Shown here piece after piece: positions 54,242 through 61,448 of a stretch of DNA of 64,000 nucleotides. How positions within the stretch are numbered: the stretch's first letter is position 1; every line of letters starts with the position of its first letter. Source of the DNA: a virus; the IMG/VR virus record IMGVR_UViG_3300010413_001187, positions 1 to 64,000 of that record; one strand, 5' to 3'. A program made the position numbers and the translations under genes. Below the pieces are notes generated by a model. That model was not told the origin of the DNA and did no database searches. It worked only from the letters and a program-made list of their open reading frames with translations.

Positions 54242-54985
54242 ATGAAAGATAAGATAAATTCATTGTTGGGCCAAGATATGATTATACTTAAGCATTCAGA
54301 TAATTCTATTGTTGGTGAGTTAAACCGAAGATCACCATTAGAGGAATGTCCGACTATGTTAGAATTACTTAATTTAATAAAAGACTTTCCAGGTGTAGGA
54401 GAGTATTATGAGGCACATGTACTATTCGTCTTGGCTTGTTATAATATAGTAGCATTGACTGGATCCAAGACCATAGTAGAAGTTGGCACCTTACATGGTT
54501 TATCTTCTAGTGCCTTTATGCGGGCTTTAGGAGACAGCGGGCATCTTATAAGTTTTGATCCCAATATGAGCGAAATAGTTTGGGATTGGATGCCATCAAA
54601 TTATGAGGATTTATGGACCAGATACACTATGACTGGTCAAGCTGGCTATAATGCAGTAAAGGATAGATTAGATGAAGAATATATAGACTTATTATTTATT
54701 GATGCTGCACATGATTACAATGATACACAACAATTGTTGAATGGTTATTGGCTTAATAAGATCCGCCCTGGTGGTTATATAGCATTAGATGATTGCACCC
54801 CTCAGTTTCAAGCTGAAGTAAACTATGATCAAATACCAGAACATCTTTATGAACGAGGGAATCTTAATTATGGAGTATTAAGAGCATTACTAGAATTTAC
54901 AAAAAGAAATAATGATCGTATAGAGTATGCTTTCATAATTAATACTGTACGTTCTACTGGCTTTGGTGTAATTAAATTACGGTAA
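54242..54985 (+). CDS. SAM-dependent methyltransferase (Methyltransf_24-like)
   Basis: Start at the ATG six bases after GGAGA (54231-54235); an in-frame ATG at 54224 would lack a site. 247 residues. TIVEVGTLHGLSSSAFM is motif I, GHLISFDPN the ribose-binding acid, and YIDLLFIDAAHDYNDTQQLL with RPGGYIALDDCTP the metal-site region of this family. Related in kind to the gene at 47040-47801. A sugar methylation role is inferred from the island. The interval to the next confident gene (54986-55113) holds only a possible 36-residue reading frame. Confidence 0.75.
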   Translation: MKDKINSLLGQDMIILKHSDNSIVGELNRRSPLEECPTMLELLNLIKDFPGVGEYYEAHVLFVLACYNIVALTGSKTIVEVGTLHGLSSSAFMRALGDSGHLISFDPNMSEIVWDWMPSNYEDLWTRYTMTGQAGYNAVKDRLDEEYIDLLFIDAAHDYNDTQQLLNGYWLNKIRPGGYIALDDCTPQFQAEVNYDQIPEHLYERGNLNYGVLRALLEFTKRNNDRIEYAFIINTVRSTGFGVIKLR

Positions 54986-54989
54986 TACT

Positions 54990-55100
54990 ATGCAGAGATT
55001 AAATCAACCTATTGTATACACTAGACGATTCTATTCTTACAGTCCTTTTTACCATAGTGAATATTTTTTAAATGTACGATATGAAGAGCTACTTTATTAG
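54990..55100 (+). CDS. Possible 36-residue ORF
   Basis: ATG at 54990, four bases after the methyltransferase stop, reads 36 residues (MQRLNQPIVYTRRFYSYSPF and on) to TAG at 55098. The product is Tyr/Arg-rich and has no recognisable motif. The ribosome binding site is poor (only GGT upstream). In its favour: it fills the only long gap in this part of a very dense operon and its stop lies just before the APS kinase start. It may equally be a non-coding leader. Confidence 0.3.
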   Translation: MQRLNQPIVYTRRFYSYSPFYHSEYFLNVRYEELLY

Positions 55101-55113
55101 AGGTATGTTCATA

Positions 55114-55647
55114 ATGACAGGTAAGCATGAACAAGTTAAATTATTTGGTAATGTTATTTGGTTATATGGTATGTCTGGTGCCGGTAAGACTACACTAGGC
55201 ACTAGACTCGCAAAAGATTTGAACTATATGTTCATTGATAGTGATTATTTTAGACAGGTGCGATGGATCAAACCTGATTTTACTCCTAAAGGTAGACGTA
55301 AATATCAGAATGAACTAAGAAATGAGGTTGCTAGACTACAATTATCTTTTAGTCCAGGTATAGTAGTAGCTTCAATAACTCCATATACAGATATGAGAGA
55401 AAAGAACAGAAGAGTCTTTGGTAAAGAATATCTTGAAGTACTTCTGAAGTGTGATATTGATACTCTTATTCAAAGAGATCCAAAAGGCTTATATAAGCGG
55501 GCAATGGAAGGAGATTTATTTAATTTCACTGGGCTTACGGACTCATTTGAGGAGGGTGAGCCCCACTTAATAGTGTACACAAATGATGGAGAAGATCTAT
55601 CATATAAAATTTTATTAGAAAATGTGAGGAAATGGTTAAATGTGTAG
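55114..55647 (+). CDS. cysC: Adenylylsulfate (APS) kinase
   Basis: Converts adenosine 5'-phosphosulfate plus ATP to PAPS, the sulfate donor of the sulfotransferases beside it. From the ATG at 55114 (AGAGG ten bases upstream) it has 177 residues with the P-loop GMSGAGKTT at 19-27, DSDYFRQ for the DGD-x2-R motif, a VVASITPYTDMR segment matching the ISPY-x3-R motif, and the diagnostic RDPKGLYKRAMEGDLFNFTG. In-frame ATGs at 55072, 55081 and 55105 would add up to 14 residues. No ATP sulfurylase is in the window, so APS presumably comes from the host. This is one of the firmest calls in the island. Confidence 0.9.
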   Translation: MTGKHEQVKLFGNVIWLYGMSGAGKTTLGTRLAKDLNYMFIDSDYFRQVRWIKPDFTPKGRRKYQNELRNEVARLQLSFSPGIVVASITPYTDMREKNRRVFGKEYLEVLLKCDIDTLIQRDPKGLYKRAMEGDLFNFTGLTDSFEEGEPHLIVYTNDGEDLSYKILLENVRKWLNV

Positions 55648-55804
55648 TAGATGTAATTTTAATCCAAATGTTAGAGAAGATTTACCGCCTGTGCATATGC
55701 CTAATGGGGATCTAATATATAAGATATTAAAAGAAAAATCAAAACAAATTATGGACGAATGGGATAGACAAGATATGATTGAAAGAGAGAAGTATGTCGA
55801 TTAA
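55640..55804 (+). CDS. Small CxxC protein (54 aa)
   Basis: A 54-residue frame starting at ATG 55640, eight bases after a GAGGAA site and overlapping the APS kinase stop by 8 bases, ending at TAA 55804. It opens MCSRCNFNPNVREDLPPVHM, with Cys2 and Cys5 forming one C-x2-C and a potential His19, then a charged helix. It overlaps the next sulfotransferase start by 11 bases. The good site and snug fit in a dense operon make it credible. Function unknown; a half zinc-site that dimerises is possible. Confidence 0.55.
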   Translation: MCSRCNFNPNVREDLPPVHMPNGDLIYKILKEKSKQIMDEWDRQDMIEREKYVD

Positions 55805-56531
55805 AGTAATACATTGGAGTGAAGCATCATTAAATGATGTATTACTCTTTCATCATTTACCTAAAACTGCTGGTACTGCTGTGTCATCAGCACTTGAAGG
55901 GCTCTATGGCGCTGAGTATTATAGATGGTTTCATGGGCCAGCTGGGGCTTTAAAGACATTGGTGGATGGACACTCATTAAAAGCTTTGGGCGGGCATTTT
56001 CATTTGAGCCATCCACTTGCTGCGCAGATTGATGCACAAGTAATTATGATTACTCTTATCAGAGACCCAGTTGATCGAGTCATCTCTAATTTTTATTATT
56101 TACGTGCTAATGAAAAACATCATCTTTACGAATTAGCTAATGCATATTCATTGGAGGAAGCACTAAATAAAGGTCTTGCTAAAAAATTACAGATAGATAA
56201 TGAAATAGTCAGAATGCTATCTACAGCGGATCCAAAGAATTCCTTAGGCACAGCTTTTAGAAGTGCAAAAGAAACTATTAATTCGTATACCTTTTTTGGT
56301 CTACAGGAACAGACAAGAATGCTTCAATTGTTAATAAATAGAGTTTTCAACATTGAGCATTTTAAAATACCTGTAATGACAACTTATACAGCTAGGCCCA
56401 AGAAAGAAGAAGTAGATCCCGGCTTGATAGAGTTGATAAAGAAATATAATCAGTATGATGTAGAACTATATGAATATGCAAAAGAAATATATAATAGAAA
56501 ATTGGAAAAAGAATGGAGATTGAAACGTTAA
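55794..56531 (+). CDS. Sulfotransferase, HS2ST-like (Sulfotransfer_2), copy 1
   Basis: Start at ATG 55794 after a GAGAG-rich stretch; a TTG at 55779 is in frame. 245 residues. The PAPS 5'-loop FHHLPKTAGTAVSSAL (PKTAGT at 23-28) and the 3'-phosphate motif ITLIRDPVDRVISNFYYL (Arg90, Ser98) are hallmarks of the family that includes heparan sulfate 2-O-sulfotransferase. Between them lie WFHGPAGAL and GGHFHLSHP, conserved with the next gene. Two genes downstream of APS kinase, it probably uses the PAPS made there. It likely sulfates a sugar hydroxyl; acceptor unknown. Confidence 0.85.
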   Translation: MSIKVIHWSEASLNDVLLFHHLPKTAGTAVSSALEGLYGAEYYRWFHGPAGALKTLVDGHSLKALGGHFHLSHPLAAQIDAQVIMITLIRDPVDRVISNFYYLRANEKHHLYELANAYSLEEALNKGLAKKLQIDNEIVRMLSTADPKNSLGTAFRSAKETINSYTFFGLQEQTRMLQLLINRVFNIEHFKIPVMTTYTARPKKEEVDPGLIELIKKYNQYDVELYEYAKEIYNRKLEKEWRLKR

Positions 56532-57250
56532 CAAATATTATTCCATGGGATAAAGCATCATCAGATGATTTTCTTTTATTCCATCATATACCGAAGACTG
56601 CAGGAACAGCTTTATCGGCTGCCTTGCGCCGGTACTATGGGCCTGAGAACTATCATTGGTTTCACGGTCCTAGTGGTGCTCTGGATGCTATTTATGAGGG
56701 CACTGAATTACGAGCTGTGGGGGGTCATTTCGATTTAAATCATCGTTTATTAGATATGATACAAACTCCAATGATTTTAATCACAATCTTCAGAGAACCC
56801 GTCGAAAGAGTAATTTCATCATATTACTATTTAAAGAATAATGGTAAACATAATTTACATGAGTTAGCTATGAGATTCAGTTTAGAAGATATTTTTGATA
56901 AAAAATGGGCTCGGCGGCTACAAATGGAAAACCAAATGGTCCGCACGGTGTCTAATATAGAGTATAGACGATGGGCTGATCCTGTGTCGGGGGCTAAAGA
57001 AAATATTTTGAAATATACCTTTTTTGGATTACAAGATGATTTAGACACTTTCGAACAGCTATTCAATTCTAAATTTAATACCACAGACCTACAGATACTA
57101 AGATCCAAAAAGAAATATGAAACCCCTAAACCAGATGAACTCGATGCAAGAACTTTAGAATTAATTAAAATGAATAATAAAGATGATATATGTTTGTATG
57201 AATATATACAAGAAGTCTATTTACAGAAAATAAAAGAAGACTGGATATGA
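56513..57250 (+). CDS. Sulfotransferase, HS2ST-like (Sulfotransfer_2), copy 2
   Basis: 245 residues, overlapping copy 1 by 19 bases. PKTAGT at 27-32, ITIFREPVERVISSYYYL (Arg94, Ser102), WFHGPSGAL and VGGHFDLNH align with copy 1 throughout, so it arose by tandem duplication. Both PAPS-binding loops are intact, which suggests activity on a different position or acceptor and not decay. The C terminus of each ends in a charged helix with a Y-x-Y-x2-E pattern. Weak GGAAAAAG upstream of the ATG; translation is probably coupled to copy 1. Confidence 0.85.
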   Translation: MEIETLTNIIPWDKASSDDFLLFHHIPKTAGTALSAALRRYYGPENYHWFHGPSGALDAIYEGTELRAVGGHFDLNHRLLDMIQTPMILITIFREPVERVISSYYYLKNNGKHNLHELAMRFSLEDIFDKKWARRLQMENQMVRTVSNIEYRRWADPVSGAKENILKYTFFGLQDDLDTFEQLFNSKFNTTDLQILRSKKKYETPKPDELDARTLELIKMNNKDDICLYEYIQEVYLQKIKEDWI

Positions 57251-57291
57251 AGGTAAAAGTAAGAGATAGAGGAATTTATGGAGACAGAATA

Positions 57292-57690
57292 ATGAAAAGA
57301 AGAAATTTTTTAGTCGGAGCTTTGATAGGGCTTTCATCAATATTTACAGTAAAGAAATCATCAGCATATAATACTCCAGGTTTATGTTTGGAAAACATTG
57401 TTGGCGAGATAAATAAATATGGATACAAAGTCGATAGTGAACATAGAGACCAGAAACTAGAAGAAATTAGTTTTTGTCAAACACATAAAGAATTTACTGA
57501 AGATATTGTAAGGGTTTGGAAAGTTACTAATATTCATAATAGAGAACCTATGTTTTATGTTCAAAAATTTATTTTTGGCACTAACATGGATGGAAATTTA
57601 TATAATTTGAATACTCAATGTTATCTGACTGATAATTGGAAGAAAGAACTATATACTTTAATCAATATGCAGCCAGAAAGGTTATGTTAA
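57292..57690 (+). CDS. Exported protein with Tat-like signal peptide (132 aa)
   Basis: I start at the ATG at 57292, seven bases after GGAGA; an in-frame ATG at 57247 would bury the signal. The first residues MKRRNFLVGALIGLSS carry a twin-arginine motif (R-R-x-F-L) followed by a hydrophobic core and an S-S-A cleavage-like site near residue 25, the layout of a Tat signal peptide. The mature part (about 107 residues) has three Cys and no family I recognise. Export by the host Tat pathway would place it in the periplasm or outside. Tat substrates fold before export, often around a cofactor. Function unknown; a surface-glycan role is only suggested by location. Confidence 0.6.
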   Translation: MKRRNFLVGALIGLSSIFTVKKSSAYNTPGLCLENIVGEINKYGYKVDSEHRDQKLEEISFCQTHKEFTEDIVRVWKVTNIHNREPMFYVQKFIFGTNMDGNLYNLNTQCYLTDNWKKELYTLINMQPERLC

Positions 57691-58211
57691 TGCCGACTGC
57701 TGAAGCAAGACAAAGTTTAGCAAAATATTGTCAAGGTAATGGAATAGATGTTGGATATGGTGGTATTGCTATAACTCCCAATACAATAAATCTTGATTTG
57801 CCGGAAAAGAAACAACATGGTGGGAATGATCCACAACATTTATTTGGCAATGGCAAAGAATTATATTGGTTCAAGGATGAAGTTCTTGATTATGTTTATT
57901 CATCCCATCTATTAGAGAATTTCTATATACCAGAGATGCATGAGTTTTTAAAGGAATGGTTTCGAGTATTAAAACCAGGAGGCTTAATCATATTATATCT
58001 ACCTGATCAGAAAGTCTATGAAGAACATTGTCGTAAGGCAGGGGCGAATCATAATCCCGCTCACAAGTACAAAGAACTAAGCTTAGAATGGTTTATAGAA
58101 AGTGTAATAAAACCATTGAATAAAGAAATAGAAGTATATAAATTAGACATTATATATAAGAATCCTAACGCTGGTAAATTTTCGTTCGAGTTAGTCTTAA
58201 GAAAAGGTTAA
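57690..58211 (+). CDS. SAM-dependent methyltransferase (Methyltransf_11-like)
   Basis: The ATG shares a base with the previous stop and lies eight bases after AAAGG; an upstream in-frame ATG at 57684 is closer to the site and one at 57636 lies inside the previous gene. 174 residues. GNGIDVGYGG is motif I, NLDL the ribose acid region, VYSSHLLENF the motif IV region, and EWFRVLKPGGLIILYLPD the classic post-II and III region. Shorter than most family members. Target unknown, probably a small molecule or sugar given the setting. Confidence 0.75.
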   Translation: MPTAEARQSLAKYCQGNGIDVGYGGIAITPNTINLDLPEKKQHGGNDPQHLFGNGKELYWFKDEVLDYVYSSHLLENFYIPEMHEFLKEWFRVLKPGGLIILYLPDQKVYEEHCRKAGANHNPAHKYKELSLEWFIESVIKPLNKEIEVYKLDIIYKNPNAGKFSFELVLRKG

Positions 58212-58216
58212 TCACG

Positions 58217-58399
58217 ATGTTACAAAAATTATTGAGAAAGCTATTTTATTGGAAAAGATGTAATAAGTGTGGCAGTATAAATACATATGTGGAATACAGA
58301 CCCATAATAGGCTATCAAGTTGGTAAGCCATACGAATACATAGAGAAAACTTTAATTTGTAGAGACTGTCATGACATTTACCAAAAAGATTTATGGTAA
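58217..58399 (+). CDS. Small zinc-ribbon protein (60 aa)
   Basis: 60 residues with Cys15/Cys18 (RCNKCGS) and Cys48/Cys51 (ICRDCHD), a four-Cys zinc ribbon, behind a basic amphipathic start. AAAAGG lies about nine bases before the ATG. Ribbons this size often bind nucleic acid or act as protein adaptors. It overlaps the ORF start upstream of the next gene but ends before its likely ATG. Function unknown; zinc binding is a fair inference from the Cys spacing. Confidence 0.65.
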   Translation: MLQKLLRKLFYWKRCNKCGSINTYVEYRPIIGYQVGKPYEYIEKTLICRDCHDIYQKDLW

Positions 58400-58410
58400 A
58401 GGGGATAGAA

Positions 58411-58710
58411 ATGGGAGAGAAGAAAAGTTTATTAGAATTGAATGACGAAGTAAATGAGGGAATAGAGATTGCCAAAGAAGCAGCGGGCGAAGATGAAGAA
58501 TTATTAGAGACAATATATACATTAGAGCGTGCTTGGAATAAGTTACTAGGACAAATTATTATTATGTCTGTTGGTTTAACAGCTATGAAATATAGAGAAG
58601 ATGAGCAAATAAGAGAATTGTTACGAATATATAAAAGGAAAATTGGTGGCTTAACTCTGTTTAGTGATTGGATGAAAGATGATCCTAACAAAAAGCCTCC
58701 AAAAAATTAG
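58411..58710 (+). CDS. Hypothetical helical protein (99 aa)
   Basis: I use the ATG at 58411, seven bases after AAGGGG; one at 58393 would overlap the preceding gene. The 99 residues are strongly helical and acidic in the first half (SLLELNDEVNEGIEIAKEAA), with a short hydrophobic stretch (LLGQIIIMSVGLTAM) that is probably a buried helix and not a membrane span, and a Pro/Lys-rich end. I recognise no family. It sits between the zinc ribbon and an epimerase. Confidence 0.5.
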   Translation: MGEKKSLLELNDEVNEGIEIAKEAAGEDEELLETIYTLERAWNKLLGQIIIMSVGLTAMKYREDEQIRELLRIYKRKIGGLTLFSDWMKDDPNKKPPKN

Positions 58711-58719
58711 GAGCGGCAA

Positions 58720-59778
58720 ATGAAAATATTGATTACTGGTGGGGCTGGGTATATAGGCTCAGTATTAGTTAAGAAATTATTAGAGTGGAAACCTATATCT
58801 CTTGATGCTTTGGTTAATACTGGTAATGGTATTAGATGGTCTAGCCCTATAGAAAAAATAACAGTAGTAGATAATCTTATTCGTAAACAAAATGTCTTGG
58901 GCGAGTTCGTAACTGATTCAAGATTCGAATTCATCAAAACAAATATAGATTCCTTTTTCACTTATCAAGGTGATATGCACCCGTTCCATAAAGGCGATGA
59001 GATAGACGTTACTGAGTTAGCTTGTTTTTATGATGTCGTCATTCCTCTAGCTGGAATTGTAGGTGCTCCTAGATGTCAAGAAGAGCAAGAACTCAGTTGG
59101 AAATATAATAGGATATGGATTTTTGAGTTAATAAAAGAATTGGAAGAACATGCACCTGTGCCTCCTAAAGTTATATTCCCATGTACTAATTCAGGTTATG
59201 GATCAAGACCAGACGGCGCAATGATTACTGAAGAGGACCCATTAAGACCTGTTTCTGCTTATGGTAGATCAAAGGTAGCAGCAGAAAAAGATATATTAAG
59301 CTATGGGGGAATTAGTTTGAGGCTGGCCACAGTTATGGGCTGGTCTCCATGTATGCGTCTGGATCTATTAGTTAATGACTTTGTATGGCAAGCTGTTAAA
59401 CGAAGAAACATAGTTCTCTTTGAAAAACATTTCAAGAGAAATTATATTCATGTAGAAGATGTCGCGCAAGCTTTTATTCTAGCTATAGAAAAATATTATC
59501 AGATGGGTGGACAATCTTTCAATGTTGGTCTATCTAGTGCGAACTTATCTAAAGAAGAGTTGTCTAAAAAGATAGCTGAACATATAGAGTTGCATATAAT
59601 TGATGCCCCTCTGATGGAGGATCCAGATAAGAGGGATTACATAGTTAGTAATGAGAAGATAGAAGCATTGGGGTTTAAACCTAGATGGGATATTGATTCA
59701 ACTATTGAACAACTTATTAAATTTTATCAAACTGTTGGATTAGATTCAGCAAATATATTTTATGAGAATTGGAAGTAA
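58720..59778 (+). CDS. NAD(P)-dependent epimerase/dehydratase (extended SDR)
   Basis: 352 residues; AGGAG precedes the ATG. ILITGGAGYIGSVLV is the cofactor motif; LAGIVGAPRCQEE, PCTNSGYGS and SAYGRSK (Y-x3-K) the active-site region; and RNYIHVEDVAQAFILA the family end segment. A large insertion after the first strand (about residues 25-75) distinguishes it from the two paired epimerases upstream. It probably acts on a nucleotide sugar as epimerase or reductase. It lacks the TDEVYG dehydratase motif. Neighbours are small Cys proteins and a GDP-fucose-synthase-like gene. Confidence 0.82.
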   Translation: MKILITGGAGYIGSVLVKKLLEWKPISLDALVNTGNGIRWSSPIEKITVVDNLIRKQNVLGEFVTDSRFEFIKTNIDSFFTYQGDMHPFHKGDEIDVTELACFYDVVIPLAGIVGAPRCQEEQELSWKYNRIWIFELIKELEEHAPVPPKVIFPCTNSGYGSRPDGAMITEEDPLRPVSAYGRSKVAAEKDILSYGGISLRLATVMGWSPCMRLDLLVNDFVWQAVKRRNIVLFEKHFKRNYIHVEDVAQAFILAIEKYYQMGGQSFNVGLSSANLSKEELSKKIAEHIELHIIDAPLMEDPDKRDYIVSNEKIEALGFKPRWDIDSTIEQLIKFYQTVGLDSANIFYENWK

Positions 59779-59781
59779 ATT

Positions 59782-60030
59782 ATGAAGATTAAATCTTGTT
59801 TATGTGTTCACGCAGAACGTATTTATGTGGAATACCTTGGAGCCACCTTATTAGACATGGAACATGTTACGTGTTATTGTAAAGGTGAGCCACGTAAGGT
59901 AAATGTAAAACATTGTGATAAATGTGAAATAGAAATAGAGGATGAAACAGATGACGACTTTCCACGATGGGCGAAAAGTAAGATTAAAGCCTCTTACAGA
60001 AAACACTTCATTGAGAATAGTGGAGAATAA
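59782..60030 (+). CDS. Small Cys-rich protein (82 aa)
   Basis: 82 residues with Cys at 6, 8, 31, 33, 45 and 48; the last two form HCDKCE, a C-x2-C preceded by His. The C-terminal part is charged and helical. The pattern C-x-C...C-x-C...C-x2-C suggests one zinc site with extra ligands or a metal cluster. It starts three bases after the epimerase stop. No family recognised. The following gene overlaps it in another frame by about 80 bases. Confidence 0.55.
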   Translation: MKIKSCLCVHAERIYVEYLGATLLDMEHVTCYCKGEPRKVNVKHCDKCEIEIEDETDDDFPRWAKSKIKASYRKHFIENSGE

Positions 60031-60220
60031 ATCTCTACTTTGTAAAACATGTATATTAGGTGAAGAGATTAGAAGTAATACTGTATTATGCAATCTAAAT
60101 CCAGAACAAAGAGAGGTAAAAGCCACAGGGTTTTGTGGACAAGGCGTGTGGGTAATTGATGGCGAAATAATGGATTTCAAAGAGGCATGGAGTCATATTA
60201 ACAAGGAGGATAAATGTTAG
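59951..60220 (+). CDS. Small four-Cys protein (89 aa)
   Basis: The ATG at 59951 lies nine bases after AGAGG (59937-59941), better placed than the ATG at 59942, though later GTG/TTG starts (60020, 60011) cannot be excluded. From 59951 it is 89 residues with Cys31-x2-Cys34, Cys47 and Cys62 (TGFCGQGVWV), a zinc-finger-like set that falls wholly after the overlap with the upstream gene. That suggests the shorter forms may be the true product. Function unknown. Confidence 0.5.
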   Translation: MTTFHDGRKVRLKPLTENTSLRIVENKSLLCKTCILGEEIRSNTVLCNLNPEQREVKATGFCGQGVWVIDGEIMDFKEAWSHINKEDKC

Positions 60221-61206
60221 CGAGGTACAAGAGAGGAATTCCCTATAATAAAAGAATATTGGTAACCGGTGATCGGGGCTTTTTAGCACATCATTTAATT
60301 CCAGAATTAGAAAATAAATACCCAAGAGCAGATATAGTAAAACCACAGGGACGAAAATTTTTTGATCTAACCAGACAAGAACAAGTTGAAGCTATGTTTA
60401 AGTCTATGACAGAAGAAGGATATGTATCAGAAATATGGAATCTTGCTGCACTCTCTGGTGGTATAGAAGATAATAGAAATAGACCAGCCCAATATTATTA
60501 TCAAAATCTTATGATCACAACAAATATATTAGAAACAGCAACTGTTTTTAAGGCTCGTAGATTAGTTCAATTCATGGGCGGATGCTCCTATCCTAACAAG
60601 GAGGGTGAAGATTTATTTACCGAAGAAATGATGTGGGAGGGCCGTCCAGTTGGTACCTCAGCTGGCTATAGTATGGCAAAGAAAATGTCAATTATAGCCG
60701 CTGAGGTTTATGAACAACAATTCGGAATAAATACAACAGTATTAATTCCTACAAATATGATTGGTGAGTGGGATAATTTTCATCCTGTAGAATCTCATGT
60801 CGTTCCTGGATTAATTGCTAGATTTATAGAGTCAAGGGAAGAGGGATATAAAACTGTTTCTGTATGGGGCAGTGGCAAGCCTGTCAGGGATTTTATTTAT
60901 GCTGGGGATGTGGCTAAAATTGCAGTGGAAATAATTCCTAAATATAAAAAGGTTGGTCCTATTAATATATCTACAGGTAAGGGAACATCTATCGCTGAAT
61001 TAGCTGAGATTATTATGAAAGCTGTAGGATTTGATGGTACAATACATTTTGATAGAAGTAAACCAGACGGTCAAATGCATAAAGTTCTTGATAATACTAA
61101 GATGATGAATGCCATTGAAGAATTTGCATTTACCTCTGTAGAAGAGGCTGTGGGGAGGACAGTAGAATGGTGCGAGAGGCGGATAATGACCAAGAAGCAA
61201 CCCTAG
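60214..61206 (+). CDS. GDP-L-fucose synthase-like epimerase/reductase
   Basis: 330 residues with AAGGAGG before the ATG. RILVTGDRGFLAHHL is the NADP-binding motif. GGCSYPNKEGEDLFTEE and GYSMAKKMSIIAAE carry the Cys and Y-x3-K of the GDP-fucose synthetase group. VWGSGKPVRDFIYAGDVA and FDRSKPDGQMHKVLDNTKM match the conserved WGsGkP-R-(E/D)F and SKPDG-x3-K motifs of Fcl/WcaG. Such enzymes turn GDP-4-keto-6-deoxymannose into GDP-L-fucose. The matching GDP-mannose 4,6-dehydratase is not in the window, so the substrate would come from the host or another phage gene, or the enzyme may use another keto sugar. Confidence 0.82.
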   Translation: MLARYKRGIPYNKRILVTGDRGFLAHHLIPELENKYPRADIVKPQGRKFFDLTRQEQVEAMFKSMTEEGYVSEIWNLAALSGGIEDNRNRPAQYYYQNLMITTNILETATVFKARRLVQFMGGCSYPNKEGEDLFTEEMMWEGRPVGTSAGYSMAKKMSIIAAEVYEQQFGINTTVLIPTNMIGEWDNFHPVESHVVPGLIARFIESREEGYKTVSVWGSGKPVRDFIYAGDVAKIAVEIIPKYKKVGPINISTGKGTSIAELAEIIMKAVGFDGTIHFDRSKPDGQMHKVLDNTKMMNAIEEFAFTSVEEAVGRTVEWCERRIMTKKQP

Positions 61207-61448
61207 ACTATATATTAGATAGATTCAAAACTAATAAACACATGAGAATAAGTTTAACACAGGACATTACTGGTCTTGCCAACGATGTACATCCAGAATA
61301 TTTATTAGCTTTAATTAGAAGTGCTTGGAAGTCCTGGGAAGAAAAGAAAAAATCTAACATAGCAAAAACTATTGCTGGGCCAATGTATTATGACTCTTTT
61401 TTAGAGATTATGGAGAATGATGTTAGCGACGAAGTTAAAGGCGCATAA
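61167..61448 (+). CDS. Hypothetical protein (93 aa)
   Basis: 93 residues, overlapping the fucose-synthase-like gene by 40 bases, but with a strong GGGGAGG (61152-61158) eight bases before the ATG, which supports it. The sequence is mostly helical, with ITGLANDVHPEYLLALIRSAWKSW in the middle in parts (ITGLANDVHPEYLL, IRSAWKSW). No motif recognised. It overlaps the next gene by 32 bases, continuing the coupled pattern. Confidence 0.5.
   Translation: MVREADNDQEATLDYILDRFKTNKHMRISLTQDITGLANDVHPEYLLALIRSAWKSWEEKKKSNIAKTIAGPMYYDSFLEIMENDVSDEVKGA

Noticed and set aside
55072-55113. Upstream ATG at 55072 as the APS kinase start
   Set aside because: It lies in the gap sequence without a ribosome site, and the added residues precede the usual family start. 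The ATG at 55114 follows AGAGG. The choice is not certain.
58212-58691. 159-codon antisense frame over the zinc-ribbon and helical genes
   Set aside because: The + strand genes there have good ribosome sites and a Cys4 ribbon; the antisense product is a Ser/Ile/Leu-rich sequence with no recognisable feature.
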